Assembly: GCA_963974485.1 (NCBI GenBank)
Contig: CAXBBS010000002.1
Coordinates: 1-64,000, forward strand
DNA length: 64,000 nucleotides
Reading direction: 5' to 3'
Origin: JAALKW01 sp963974485
GTDB lineage: Bacteria > Pseudomonadota > Gammaproteobacteria > Legionellales > Legionellaceae
Made by a program: the position numbers and the translations under genes. Shown here one piece after another: positions 15,832 to 25,210 of this stretch; positions within the stretch are counted from its first letter, which is position 1, and each line of letters starts with the position of its first letter. A model generated the notes under the pieces. It had not been told where the DNA came from. It did no database searches and saw only the letters and a program-made list of their open reading frames with translations.

Positions 15832-18800
15832 ATGACATATACATTTGAAGCGGGTAAAGAACGATTGATTGACGATGTGATTAAATGCGTCAAACGTGAA
15901 ATGCCAAAGAATAAATCGGAGCTTTGTTCTGAGTTTGTCCGTCAATTTTATAACACAGTTGGCCTTGAAGATTTGCAATGCTGGAGTATAAACGACTTAT
16001 GTCATGCAGCCATTCATTTTTGGTCAACCATTCAAACTAGGCCCTATGATGAACCATGCATTGATATATACAAGCCTTGTATTAAACGTAATGGTTGGAA
16101 GAGCCCATATACCGTATTAGAAGTGGTTGCTGATGATGCGCCGTTCTTAGTTGATTCAATACGTATGACCGTAAATCGTTTGGGTTTTTCATCACATCTC
16201 ATTATGTACATTGGTGGTATGCGTGTGGAGCGGGGTGCGGATCGCGTCGTGAGTGGAATTTACCCACTTCGTGGAGAAGCACGCCCTGATGTTATTTTAG
16301 AAGCCGCGATTCTAATGGAAATTCATCAAGATGTAGATGAGACGACGTTACATGAATTAAAAACTCAGCTTGAGCGTGTTTTAAAAGATAACCAAGCGGT
16401 TGTTGATGATTGGTCTTTAATGCGTGAGAAAGTCCATGAAAGCATCAAAGAACTAGAATCTGCTCCAGCTTCACTGGATAGGTTTGAAGTAGAAGAAACG
16501 CAATTGTTTTTAAAATGGATAGAAGACCACCATTTTACATTTCTAGGGGTGCGTGATTATGATTTATCGCAAACGAAGAAAGATCTTACATTAAAGGCTC
16601 TACCGAATACAGGGCTTGGCGTGTTACGAGAAAGCTTACACCCATCAATTGAGCGTAATATTACGAATTTAACACCTGAAGCACGTGAATCGACCTTGTC
16701 TTCACGTATTTTAGTGATGTCAAAAACAAATACTTTGGCAACCGTTCATCGCGATGCGTATACGGATTATATCGGTATTAAGCGATTTAACGCTCAAGGC
16801 AAAGTGATTGGTGAGCGTCGTATTTTGGGCTTGTATACCTCGGCGGCTTATAATACAAACCCTAAGCATATACCTTTTTTACGTCACAAAGTAACACAAG
16901 TGATGCAAAATTCGTTGATGGGTCCACGTAGTCATGCAGGAAAAGTTTTACTTAATATTCTAGAAACATTACCCCGTGATGATTTGATTCAAGGCTCAGA
17001 AGACGAACTGCTTCAAATGTGTCTTGGTATTTTTCATATGCAAGAACGTCGTCGTATTCGCTTGTTTGGCCGTATGGATCTGTACCGCCGATTTGCATCG
17101 TGTCTTTTGTATATTCCAAGAGAGCGATTTAATACAGATCTACGTAAAACCATGCAAAACGTTTTAAGTGAGACGTTTAAGACGAATACGATTACTTTTT
17201 CAACGTATTTCTCTGAGTCGGTTTTGGCCAGAATTCATTTTATTATTCGATTGAACCCGAATGACACAACTGATTATGATTTTAAAGCGCTCGAAGCCAA
17301 AATGATTGAAGTTGGGCGTTCATGGACGGATGACTTACAATATTTTCTTTTGAAAGATTTAGGCGAAGAAAAAGCCAATTCGTTATTTATGCGTTATAAA
17401 GACGCGTTCCCCCCTACGTATGTTAATAATTTTTCACCTAAAACAGCGCTGTTAGATCTTCAGCAAGTGGAAAGTTTGTCTGAGTCAAATCCATTAAGTA
17501 TGCGTTTTTATCAGTCCGATGATGATTCAACCGAACGATTTAGATTGAAAATATATCAGCATGATTTCACACTTGTGTTATCAGATGTTCTACCTATTCT
17601 AGAAAAGCTTGGAATGCGTGCTATTAGCGAGCGACCTTATCGGTTAAATTTAGCGGGTAACAGTGTTGTTTGGGTCAATGAATTTGTTATGCAATACACA
17701 CGTGCATGTAAGTTCGATGTCGAGGTGTTGGAATCTTGTTTTCAAGAAGCGTTTAAACGTATTTGGTTTGAAGATGCTGAAAGTGACGGCTTTAATGAGC
17801 TCGTGCTTGCTGCCGGTATGGGCTGGCGTCAAATCGTCATGATACGAACCTATGCAAAATATTTTAAACAAATTGGATATGGTTTTAGTCAAGATTATAT
17901 CGAATCTGCTTTGGTCAAACACGCGGGGATTACGAGCAAAATCGTTCAGCTATTTGAAACGCGCTTTCGCCCTGATCCTATTGCTCAACGTGATAAAAAA
18001 GAGAATGCTATAAAAAAAGCAATCGAAGCTGATTTGGAGCATGTAACAAAGTTAGATGAAGATAAAATCATTAGGCAGTTTGTTCATACAATTATGAATA
18101 CGTTGCGAACGAATTATTATCAGCAAAGTGCTGATGACAAGCTTAAAAATTATATTGCGATTAAGCTTGATAGCAAAGCTATACCTGGTATGCCAAAGCC
18201 TTATCCATTGTATGAGATTTTTGTTTATTCCCCAGCATTTGAAGGGGTGCATTTACGCTGTTCTAAAGTTGCACGTGGTGGGCTACGTTGGTCAGATCGA
18301 CACGAAGATTTTAGAACAGAAGTCCTTGGCCTCATGAAAGCACAGCAAGTTAAAAATGCGGTGATTGTACCGAGTGGTGCGAAAGGTGGTTTTGTTGTTA
18401 AACGTATATTTCTCGATGGATCACGTGAAGCGATACAAGCAGAAGGGATTGCATGTTATAAGCAATTTATTCGCGCACTGTTGGATATCACAGATAATTA
18501 TAAAGAAAGTGAGGTGATTAAACCCAGCGCCGTTATTTGTCATGATGATGATGACCCATATCTCGTGGTCGCTGCAGATAAAGGCACCGCAACGTTTTCG
18601 GATATTGCGAACAGCATTTCAAATGAATACGGCTTTTGGCTAGGTGACGCATTTGCGTCGGGTGGTTCGATTGGCTATGACCATAAAAAAATGGGGATTA
18701 CAGCTCGGGGGGCTTGGGAGTCTGTTAAACGGCATTTTTATGAAGTGGGTATGGATATCATGACCACTGATTTCACGGTGGTGGGTGTGGGAGACATGGC

Positions 18801-20715
18801 CGGGGATGTTTTTGGAAATGGCATGTTGCTATCTAAGCATATTAAGCTTGTGGGTGCATTCAACCACATGCATATTTTTGTGGATCCGTTACCCAATTCT
18901 GCTGAAAGTTTTAAAGAGCGTGAGCGCTTATTTAATTTACCACGTTCAAGCTGGGATGATTATAATAAACATCTGATATCAAAAGGCGGAGGTGTTTTTA
19001 GCCGAACAGCGAAATCGATTGCTGTCAGTAAAGAAATGAAGCGTGTATTTAAGATCGAGCAGAATACGATTGAGCCTAATGAATTAATTCGTGTGATGCT
19101 GCAAGCCGAAGTTGATTTGCTTTGGAGTGGCGGGGTAGGTACGTTTGTTAAAGCCACATCAGAATCCGCATTTGAAGTAGGTGATAGAACCAATGATGCG
19201 ATTCGGATTAATGCAACAGCGTTACGTTGCCGTGTGGTTGGCGAAGGTGGCAATTTAGGTTTTACTCAACTTGCACGTATTGAATATGCTCTTCATGGAG
19301 GATTAATTTACACCGACTTTATTGACAACTCAGCAGGTGTTAATTGCTCGGATAAAGAAGTTAATATTAAAATTTTGTTAAACCGTTTGGTTGCAGCTAA
19401 AAAATTAACACTGCCTAAACGTAACGAATTACTCGCTTCGATGACCGATGAAGTTGCGCATTTAGTGTTGCGTGATAATATTTTACAAACTCAAGCTATT
19501 AGTCTTTTAGTCAACTTATCTGTAGGTGCATTTGATTTGCATACGCGGTATTTGAGTGCTTTAGAGGACTCAGGAAGACTTGATCGAGCTCTTGAATTTA
19601 TACCCGATGAAAAAATATTAAACGAGCGAAAATTAAGTGGGAAAGGCTTGGCTAGCCCAGAAATTAGTGTTGTTCTTTGTTACAGTAAAATTCAGCTGAA
19701 AGAAGCTATCTTAGCTTCAGATGTGCCAGAAGAACCGTGTTTATTGCCCTATTTGCTTAAATCTTTTCCTGAACCGTTGCAAGTACGTTTTAAATCAGCA
19801 ATTCAAGAGCATCCTTTGAAGCGTGAAATTATTGCTACAAAATTAAGCAATATTATTGTTAATGAAATGGGCTTTAGTTTTGTCTTTCGATTACAAAATG
19901 AAACAGGAGCTCCAGCTTCCGCCGTTGTTCGTGCCTACATGATCGCCCGAAATATATTTAACATGTGTTCTATTTGGCAGGAAATTGAAGATTTAAGTTC
20001 CTCGATTAAAGCCGAACATCAAACCGAAGTGATCATCAGCTGTGTGCGCTTGTTACGGCGAACAACGCGTTGGTTCTTGCGGTGCAAACGTATGCATCTT
20101 GAAATGGAAGAGACCATTAATCGTTATGCGAAGAGTCTCGAGACGTTGAAAAAATCGCTTCCTGCATCGCTCGGTGATAACGGTCAAGAAGCGTATATTA
20201 AAGAAGCTGAGCATTATCGTAGTCTAGGTGTTCCAGAACGTATGGCTTATGAGATTACGTCAAATGGCGCGCTCTTTTTTGCGATGGATATTATTGAAAT
20301 ATCACATGAGCAAAATATACCGGTGGATCACGTGGGTAAAATGTATTTTGCAATCGGTACTTTTTTAGATTTGACTTGGGTGCGTAAGCATTTAATCGAG
20401 CATCCTGTTGAAAATCAATGGGATGCCTTGTCACGAGAAGCCCTACGCGATGATTTAGATTTGCAACAACGTGAATTAACCGCGGCTATTCTTCAACTTG
20501 ATGCTAATAATCAGGCGAATCAACATGGCCTTCAGGCTTGGTCTTTGCTCCATGAAGCTTTGATTGCGCGTTGGCATCAAATGGTAGCGGAGCTACGCTC
20601 AAGTAGCGTGCTCAATTACACCATGTTTTTTGTGGCTATTCGAGAGTTGGTTGATCTAACTCAGACCACCGTACAGCGCTCAGATGAAACCAAAAAATGC
20701 AACACGGATAATTAA
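15832..20715 (+). CDS. gdhB: NAD-specific glutamate dehydrogenase, large (L-GDH180) type
   Basis: Converts glutamate to 2-oxoglutarate and ammonia with NAD, feeding amino-acid carbon into the TCA cycle. At 1627 residues it has the size of the 180-kDa class. A long N-terminal regulatory region contains ACT-like segments ('PFLVDSIRMTVNRLGFS'). The catalytic core lies near residues 800-1150: 'VARGGLRWSDRHEDFRTEVL', 'MKAQQVKNAVIVPSGAKGGF' and 'YDHKKMGITARGAWESVKRH'. The dinucleotide-binding part includes 'GVGDMAGDVFGNGMLL' and 'CRVVGEGGNLGF'. 'NCSDKEVNIKILLN' is also a family signature. A perfect palindrome (15800-15813) lies 18 bases upstream of the ATG. The cytochrome b561 gene follows 14 bases downstream. 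Confidence 0.95.
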   Translation: MTYTFEAGKERLIDDVIKCVKREMPKNKSELCSEFVRQFYNTVGLEDLQCWSINDLCHAAIHFWSTIQTRPYDEPCIDIYKPCIKRNGWKSPYTVLEVVADDAPFLVDSIRMTVNRLGFSSHLIMYIGGMRVERGADRVVSGIYPLRGEARPDVILEAAILMEIHQDVDETTLHELKTQLERVLKDNQAVVDDWSLMREKVHESIKELESAPASLDRFEVEETQLFLKWIEDHHFTFLGVRDYDLSQTKKDLTLKALPNTGLGVLRESLHPSIERNITNLTPEARESTLSSRILVMSKTNTLATVHRDAYTDYIGIKRFNAQGKVIGERRILGLYTSAAYNTNPKHIPFLRHKVTQVMQNSLMGPRSHAGKVLLNILETLPRDDLIQGSEDELLQMCLGIFHMQERRRIRLFGRMDLYRRFASCLLYIPRERFNTDLRKTMQNVLSETFKTNTITFSTYFSESVLARIHFIIRLNPNDTTDYDFKALEAKMIEVGRSWTDDLQYFLLKDLGEEKANSLFMRYKDAFPPTYVNNFSPKTALLDLQQVESLSESNPLSMRFYQSDDDSTERFRLKIYQHDFTLVLSDVLPILEKLGMRAISERPYRLNLAGNSVVWVNEFVMQYTRACKFDVEVLESCFQEAFKRIWFEDAESDGFNELVLAAGMGWRQIVMIRTYAKYFKQIGYGFSQDYIESALVKHAGITSKIVQLFETRFRPDPIAQRDKKENAIKKAIEADLEHVTKLDEDKIIRQFVHTIMNTLRTNYYQQSADDKLKNYIAIKLDSKAIPGMPKPYPLYEIFVYSPAFEGVHLRCSKVARGGLRWSDRHEDFRTEVLGLMKAQQVKNAVIVPSGAKGGFVVKRIFLDGSREAIQAEGIACYKQFIRALLDITDNYKESEVIKPSAVICHDDDDPYLVVAADKGTATFSDIANSISNEYGFWLGDAFASGGSIGYDHKKMGITARGAWESVKRHFYEVGMDIMTTDFTVVGVGDMAGDVFGNGMLLSKHIKLVGAFNHMHIFVDPLPNSAESFKERERLFNLPRSSWDDYNKHLISKGGGVFSRTAKSIAVSKEMKRVFKIEQNTIEPNELIRVMLQAEVDLLWSGGVGTFVKATSESAFEVGDRTNDAIRINATALRCRVVGEGGNLGFTQLARIEYALHGGLIYTDFIDNSAGVNCSDKEVNIKILLNRLVAAKKLTLPKRNELLASMTDEVAHLVLRDNILQTQAISLLVNLSVGAFDLHTRYLSALEDSGRLDRALEFIPDEKILNERKLSGKGLASPEISVVLCYSKIQLKEAILASDVPEEPCLLPYLLKSFPEPLQVRFKSAIQEHPLKREIIATKLSNIIVNEMGFSFVFRLQNETGAPASAVVRAYMIARNIFNMCSIWQEIEDLSSSIKAEHQTEVIISCVRLLRRTTRWFLRCKRMHLEMEETINRYAKSLETLKKSLPASLGDNGQEAYIKEAEHYRSLGVPERMAYEITSNGALFFAMDIIEISHEQNIPVDHVGKMYFAIGTFLDLTWVRKHLIEHPVENQWDALSREALRDDLDLQQRELTAAILQLDANNQANQHGLQAWSLLHEALIARWHQMVAELRSSSVLNYTMFFVAIRELVDLTQTTVQRSDETKKCNTDN

Positions 20716-20729
20716 CAAGGAGATCAACC

Positions 20730-21272
20730 ATGGTGGTTCAGAACAAGGATGTTCTTGCGTATTCACAGGGATTTAAATACCTGCATTGGTTGGTTGCTTT
20801 ACTTGTTTTTGGCATGCTGTTTGTTGGTTTTCTCTTGGGTTATATACCCAGCGCAATAAAACCAACGGCCTACATGCTCCATAAATCAGTAGGGCTTACT
20901 TTGCTTTGTTTGATGATTTTAAGATTAATATGGACTGTGTTGTTAAAAAAGCCCGAGTTACCTGAATCTATGCCACGTTGGGAATATTTTTTGGCGCGAT
21001 TTGTACAGCATAGCTTGTACTTTTTTTTGTTCGCCATGCCACTTTCTGGTTGGTTAATGGCAACAGCGTCTAATAAAATACCTGTCTATTTTGGTTGGTT
21101 ACGTGTACCATTCCCAGGTATTTTACCTGATAAAGCGTTGGCCCACTGGATGAGTGAGGCTCATTATTTCATTGCTTATATTTTGCTGGGGCTTATCGCT
21201 TTACACACAGTAGGGGCATTGAAGCATCGATTTATCGATAAAGATGATGTTTTAAACAGCATGATGCCATGA
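20730..21272 (+). CDS. Cytochrome b561 family protein
   Basis: Inner-membrane dihaem cytochrome b, about 180 residues with four transmembrane helices. The haem-ligand His residues are visible in 'FKYLHWLVALLVFG', 'YMLHKSVGLTLL', 'FVQHSLYFFLFAMP' and 'ALHTVGALKHRFI'. The conserved 'PLSGWLMATAS' connects helices 3 and 4. Proteins of this group (CybB, YodB-like) pass electrons between quinone and oxygen or superoxide. An AAGGAG sequence is placed seven bases before the ATG. It probably shares a transcript with glutamate dehydrogenase and the ABC-F gene (14- and 15-base gaps). Confidence 0.9.
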   Translation: MVVQNKDVLAYSQGFKYLHWLVALLVFGMLFVGFLLGYIPSAIKPTAYMLHKSVGLTLLCLMILRLIWTVLLKKPELPESMPRWEYFLARFVQHSLYFFLFAMPLSGWLMATASNKIPVYFGWLRVPFPGILPDKALAHWMSEAHYFIAYILLGLIALHTVGALKHRFIDKDDVLNSMMP

Positions 21273-21287
21273 ATATAGAGGAATGTA

Positions 21288-22892
21288 ATGAGTAACCCGT
21301 GTACGATCGCTTTAAAAAATGTAGGTATGACCTATGGTAGAAAACTTCTTTTTTTAGATGTAAACCTCCACATGAACACAGGTAATTCGTATGCTTTAGT
21401 CGGCGCGAATGGCTGCGGTAAGTCAACGTTTTTTAGATTACTCACCGGAGAAGAAGAGCTAACTTCCGGTAACATAATGATTCCTAAAGATGCAAGCGTA
21501 GGCTGGCTCAAACAAGATCAATTTCGTTATGAAGACGTGGTTATTCGCGATATTGTACTACAAGGCAAAGCCGAGCTTTGGGATGCTTTTCAAGAACGAG
21601 AAGCATTATTTGCTAGCGAAGTCTGGGATGATAAAGCCGGATTTAGGCTTGCTGAACTCGAAGAAATTGTTGCTCACCATGATGGTTATACTGCCGAGTC
21701 AGATGCTGAAAGTATTCTCGAAGGGCTTGGTATCGAACGTAAATATTTTGATAAGCCTCTTAAAGCTTTATCAGGCGGTTATAAACTACGCGTTTTACTT
21801 GCTAAAACTTTATTCCAAAAACCTTCACTGTTGCTGCTTGATGAGCCCACAAACCATTTAGATATTTTATCGATTCGTTGGCTTGAAAAGTTTTTAAAGA
21901 ATGAATTCAAAGGCTTGTTGGTCTTTATTTCACATGATGTTGATTTTATTAATAATTTATCTGATTATATTCTTGATATTGATTTTGGTGAAGTTCGTTC
22001 ATACAAAGGTAATTATGCGCAGTTTTTGAAAGAAAAAGCGTTGATTCAAGAACAAAAATCGGTTGAGAAAAAATCAGCGGAAGCTAAAATTGCAGATATG
22101 CAGCGTTTTGTTGATAAATTTGGTGCCAAAGCTTCAAAAGCAGCTCAAGCGCGATCACGCATGAAGATGATTGAAAAAATTGAAATTCCTGATCTTAAAA
22201 ATTCTTCGCGTATTGCTCCTAATTTTAAATTTGTACCCGCACGTCCGTCAGGTAAAGAATTACTGAATGTTGTCGGCTTAAAGAAAAGCTTTAAAGATAA
22301 AACATTATTTGAAAAACTTAGCTTTCGCATTACTCGCGGTGAAAAAGTTGGCATCATGGGTGTCAACGGAATTGGTAAATCAACGGTGATGAGAATTATT
22401 GCAGGGCATTTGGAACAAGACACAGGTGAAGTAAACTGGGGGCATGAAGCACGTGTTAGCTACTTTTCTCAGGACCATCATGAGCTTCTCAATCGTAATA
22501 TCAGCGCGATAGATTGGCTAACAGAAGTCACGCGAGGGGCTGATGATCAACAAATTAGAAAAACACTTGGGAACATGCTGTTTACCAAAGATGAAGTGCA
22601 TAAAGATATTTTGTCTTTAAGTGGTGGCGAAGCCGCGCGCTTATTACTGGCAAAAGTTATGCTTGAATCACCCAACGTGATAATTTTAGATGAGCCGACC
22701 AATCATATGGACCTTGAGAGTATTGAAGCGCTCGCCGAAGCTTTGGTAAGCTACACAGGTACGGTTATTTTTGTGAGTCATAGTCGTTATTTTCTTCATA
22801 AAATCGCGCGACGTATTTTATATTTCAAACCAGGCGGCTTTGTGCTTGATCACAAAGGTCGGTACGCTGAGTTTGCAGCGAGTTTAGAATAA
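21288..22892 (+). CDS. ABC-F family ATPase, YbiT-like
   Basis: Soluble protein with two ABC ATPase domains and no membrane part, a class that acts on the ribosome. Domain 1: Walker A 'GANGCGKST', signature 'LSGGYKLRV', Walker B 'LLLLDEPTNHLD'. A charged linker of about residues 240-310 follows (P-site tRNA interaction motif region). Domain 2: Walker A 'GVNGIGKST', signature 'LSGGEAARL', Walker B 'VIILDEPTNHMD'. The 534-residue length and the opening resemble E. coli YbiT more than EttA, Uup or YheS. The exact translational role of YbiT is not settled. GAGGAATGTA precedes the ATG. Confidence 0.88.
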   Translation: MSNPCTIALKNVGMTYGRKLLFLDVNLHMNTGNSYALVGANGCGKSTFFRLLTGEEELTSGNIMIPKDASVGWLKQDQFRYEDVVIRDIVLQGKAELWDAFQEREALFASEVWDDKAGFRLAELEEIVAHHDGYTAESDAESILEGLGIERKYFDKPLKALSGGYKLRVLLAKTLFQKPSLLLLDEPTNHLDILSIRWLEKFLKNEFKGLLVFISHDVDFINNLSDYILDIDFGEVRSYKGNYAQFLKEKALIQEQKSVEKKSAEAKIADMQRFVDKFGAKASKAAQARSRMKMIEKIEIPDLKNSSRIAPNFKFVPARPSGKELLNVVGLKKSFKDKTLFEKLSFRITRGEKVGIMGVNGIGKSTVMRIIAGHLEQDTGEVNWGHEARVSYFSQDHHELLNRNISAIDWLTEVTRGADDQQIRKTLGNMLFTKDEVHKDILSLSGGEAARLLLAKVMLESPNVIILDEPTNHMDLESIEALAEALVSYTGTVIFVSHSRYFLHKIARRILYFKPGGFVLDHKGRYAEFAASLE

Positions 22893-22921
22893 TGACGAAG
22901 CGGGTGATGGCTATGCTAAAT

Positions 22922-23881
22922 TTAAGGTGAGAATCTATTGTTTTCATCCTCATCCTCACCCTCATCATCCAATAAACCTAAATCAAGCATGGGAGGTGAG
23001 CTACGGCTGCTGCTGGGGCTCTCATTCGTCGTAGCCTCTGACCCTGAAGGGCTTGGTGTCGCGTTTACACGCATATCCGCGTGTAGCTGTTCTTTTATTT
23101 TTGATGCTTTCCAGACTAATTCTTCTTGAGGTTCGATGGACGTTGTCACGGTGATTTGCGCACCCTGGACATGGCCGCTTGTATCGATGATGTTATCAAA
23201 TTCAATGGATGAAACCTCAGGTTTTGTAAAACGATGGATACGCTTACCTGAGCGTTCGAGCACGTCACCATCTTCAGCAGCAATTAAAATGCGTAATCCT
23301 CGGCCTTGCCCACCAAATAATGGAGGTCTATCCATTTGCTTTTGTTTTTGTGAGCCGCGTGACGTATTAACATACGTATCTCGGTTTTGTTGTGTGTTTA
23401 CTTTACTCAAAAAACTATCGGGAAAACCACGACCAGCGTCTGTGATTTGTATTAAAACTTGATCGGGGTTACTTGTATTATCAACATCAAGACCAAGTTG
23501 CATCATCGGTTTTACGCTGTGGTTGCTGTCGTAATATCTTGAGACGCATTCATCCATACTATTTTTGATAATTTCAATAAAACTGTTGTCCATCATTCGA
23601 GCGGCAGGCGATTGTGCAATATCATCTTTCTGTGATTGCTCTAAATTTTGAGTTGCTAGGTCAAGTGCATCGATCCAATGGATTTGGCCTAAAACACCTT
23701 CAAGTTGCCCATACATTTCAATGGTGAGTCGCTCAAATTGTGTGATGGCATCATCTTGCTCAGGCCCAACGGGCCGGCTTAGTCCGTAAGCCTTTTCATA
23801 GGTTTCTATATACAAACTTAGATCTAGGGTGATGTTGACGTGTCCCGACGCATTGGCTTTCATACGAATGAAATTAGACAT
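22922..23881 (-). CDS. Soluble GHKL-ATPase domain protein
   Basis: A GHKL (gyrase, Hsp90, histidine kinase, MutL) nucleotide-binding fold is indicated by three boxes in correct order. These are the N box 'IKNSMDECVSRYY' (Asn about 107), the G1 box 'QITDAGRGFP' (Asp about 148) and the G2 box 'GGQGRGLRIL' (about 190-196). There is no membrane segment, no dimerisation His box and no receiver domain, so it is not a standard sensor kinase. The C-terminus is Ser/Pro-rich and then strongly acidic ('DEGEDEDENN'). The ATG at 23881 has an AGAGATAAG leader and is preferred over a start at 23938. Partner and substrate are unknown; the mechanosensitive channel gene lies just upstream on the same strand. 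Confidence 0.72.
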   Translation of the reverse strand: MSNFIRMKANASGHVNITLDLSLYIETYEKAYGLSRPVGPEQDDAITQFERLTIEMYGQLEGVLGQIHWIDALDLATQNLEQSQKDDIAQSPAARMMDNSFIEIIKNSMDECVSRYYDSNHSVKPMMQLGLDVDNTSNPDQVLIQITDAGRGFPDSFLSKVNTQQNRDTYVNTSRGSQKQKQMDRPPLFGGQGRGLRILIAAEDGDVLERSGKRIHRFTKPEVSSIEFDNIIDTSGHVQGAQITVTTSIEPQEELVWKASKIKEQLHADMRVNATPSPSGSEATTNESPSSSRSSPPMLDLGLLDDEGEDEDENNRFSP

Positions 23882-23955
23882 ACTTATCTCTTTTTGATGT
23901 GTATGTCTTAAATATAGTTCAGGCGCGAGTTTACGCAAGTATGATGATTTTCATA

Positions 23956-25032
23956 TTAATTATCTTGCTGGAGGAAAAGTGTTTGTGTGGGGTATGCACA
24001 TTCGGCCTGGTTGTTTTTGATAATATCTAAGGCTTTTAGAAAAATATCTTGACGTACGACCTGATACTCAATGCGTTTGGTTGTTTTGGTAAATGCATCT
24101 AATTGAATATCAAGTGACGACGGTCCAAATTCAAGAAAGCTTGCCATAAAGGGTTGTTTTTTATCGACACCAGGATGTTCACTCAACATTTTTTGCATCT
24201 GCTCGGCGATCATCGCAATTTTAGACGCGTCTTCGTAACGTACACCAATCATGGTTTTTATACGCCGATTAAGCATACGCGAAGCATTTTCAACACTAAT
24301 ATTTAAGAAAAAGCTATTAGGGACATAGAGTGGTCTTTTATCAAATGTACGGATACGTGTGACACGCCAACCGATATGCTCCACCATACCTTCGATATTT
24401 TTGTCAGGTGATCGGATCCAGTTTCCTACTTTAAACGGTTTATCTGTGTAAACCACAAGTCCGCCAAAAAAATTCGCGAGTAAGTCTTTTGAAGCAAATG
24501 CGATCCCGGCACCACCAATACCCCCGAAGGCTAATAAGCCAGAAATAGGGAGACCAAATAATTGCATGATGCCCATACCGCTAATTGCAACAACGGTAAT
24601 TGTAAAAAGCAAGGCCAAGGCGTGAACCATGGTTTCATCAACATCTGAATTTTGTGTCGGAGCACTTTCAATCGTGAGTGTTTCAACTTTACGGATAAAG
24701 CGTAACGTCGCCCAAGTAATTGCGAAAATAATGCCGGATTTCTTGACGGGGACAAGATAGGCCGCAAGCACGGCATTTGGATGGCTTGAAAAGATAATCG
24801 CGAGAGCAATGGATACTCCAAGTAGCCAAATAAGAAATGCGGTCGGCTTGTACAGTGCTTTTAATAACGCTTCAGGGTAAAGCAGCTGTTTTTGTTCTGC
24901 TTTGGTTGCTAATTTCCGTATGATGCGTGAAGAAAATAAGTGAACGGCTGTCGTGCAAACAAGTGTCAAAACGACATTGAGGGTCCATAAATGTTCAGAT
25001 AGAAATTTTTCAATAGGTATCATCGGTATCAT
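23956..25032 (-). CDS. Small-conductance mechanosensitive channel (MscS family)
   Basis: Inner-membrane channel that opens under membrane tension. Five hydrophobic segments appear before residue 190. The pore helix and its exit read 'GIAFASKDLLANFFGGLVVY', followed by the beta domain 'PFKVGNWIRSPDKNIEGMVE' and 'RIRTFDKRPLYVPNSFFLNI', all MscS signatures. A mixed alpha/beta C-terminal vestibule domain ends at residue 358. N-terminal Met codons at 25032 and 25023 are both possible. The gene reads toward the GHKL-ATPase gene on the minus strand with a gap of 74 bases. Confidence 0.92.
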   Translation of the reverse strand: MIPMIPIEKFLSEHLWTLNVVLTLVCTTAVHLFSSRIIRKLATKAEQKQLLYPEALLKALYKPTAFLIWLLGVSIALAIIFSSHPNAVLAAYLVPVKKSGIIFAITWATLRFIRKVETLTIESAPTQNSDVDETMVHALALLFTITVVAISGMGIMQLFGLPISGLLAFGGIGGAGIAFASKDLLANFFGGLVVYTDKPFKVGNWIRSPDKNIEGMVEHIGWRVTRIRTFDKRPLYVPNSFFLNISVENASRMLNRRIKTMIGVRYEDASKIAMIAEQMQKMLSEHPGVDKKQPFMASFLEFGPSSLDIQLDAFTKTTKRIEYQVVRQDIFLKALDIIKNNQAECAYPTQTLFLQQDN

Positions 25033-25210
25033 CGGTATGTTAGCTCTATTTTAGTGCAAGTTGAAAGTATAAGGGATTGCTTATGGGAACACAAATATGG
25101 AACGCTTCTTCATGTATTTTATTGGAATTTCATTATATTTTTGTGGTAGCGTTAGATTCATACAAGGTGGTTGTCTCACATTATTTCTTTATCTCTAAAG
25201 CGGAGCTATC

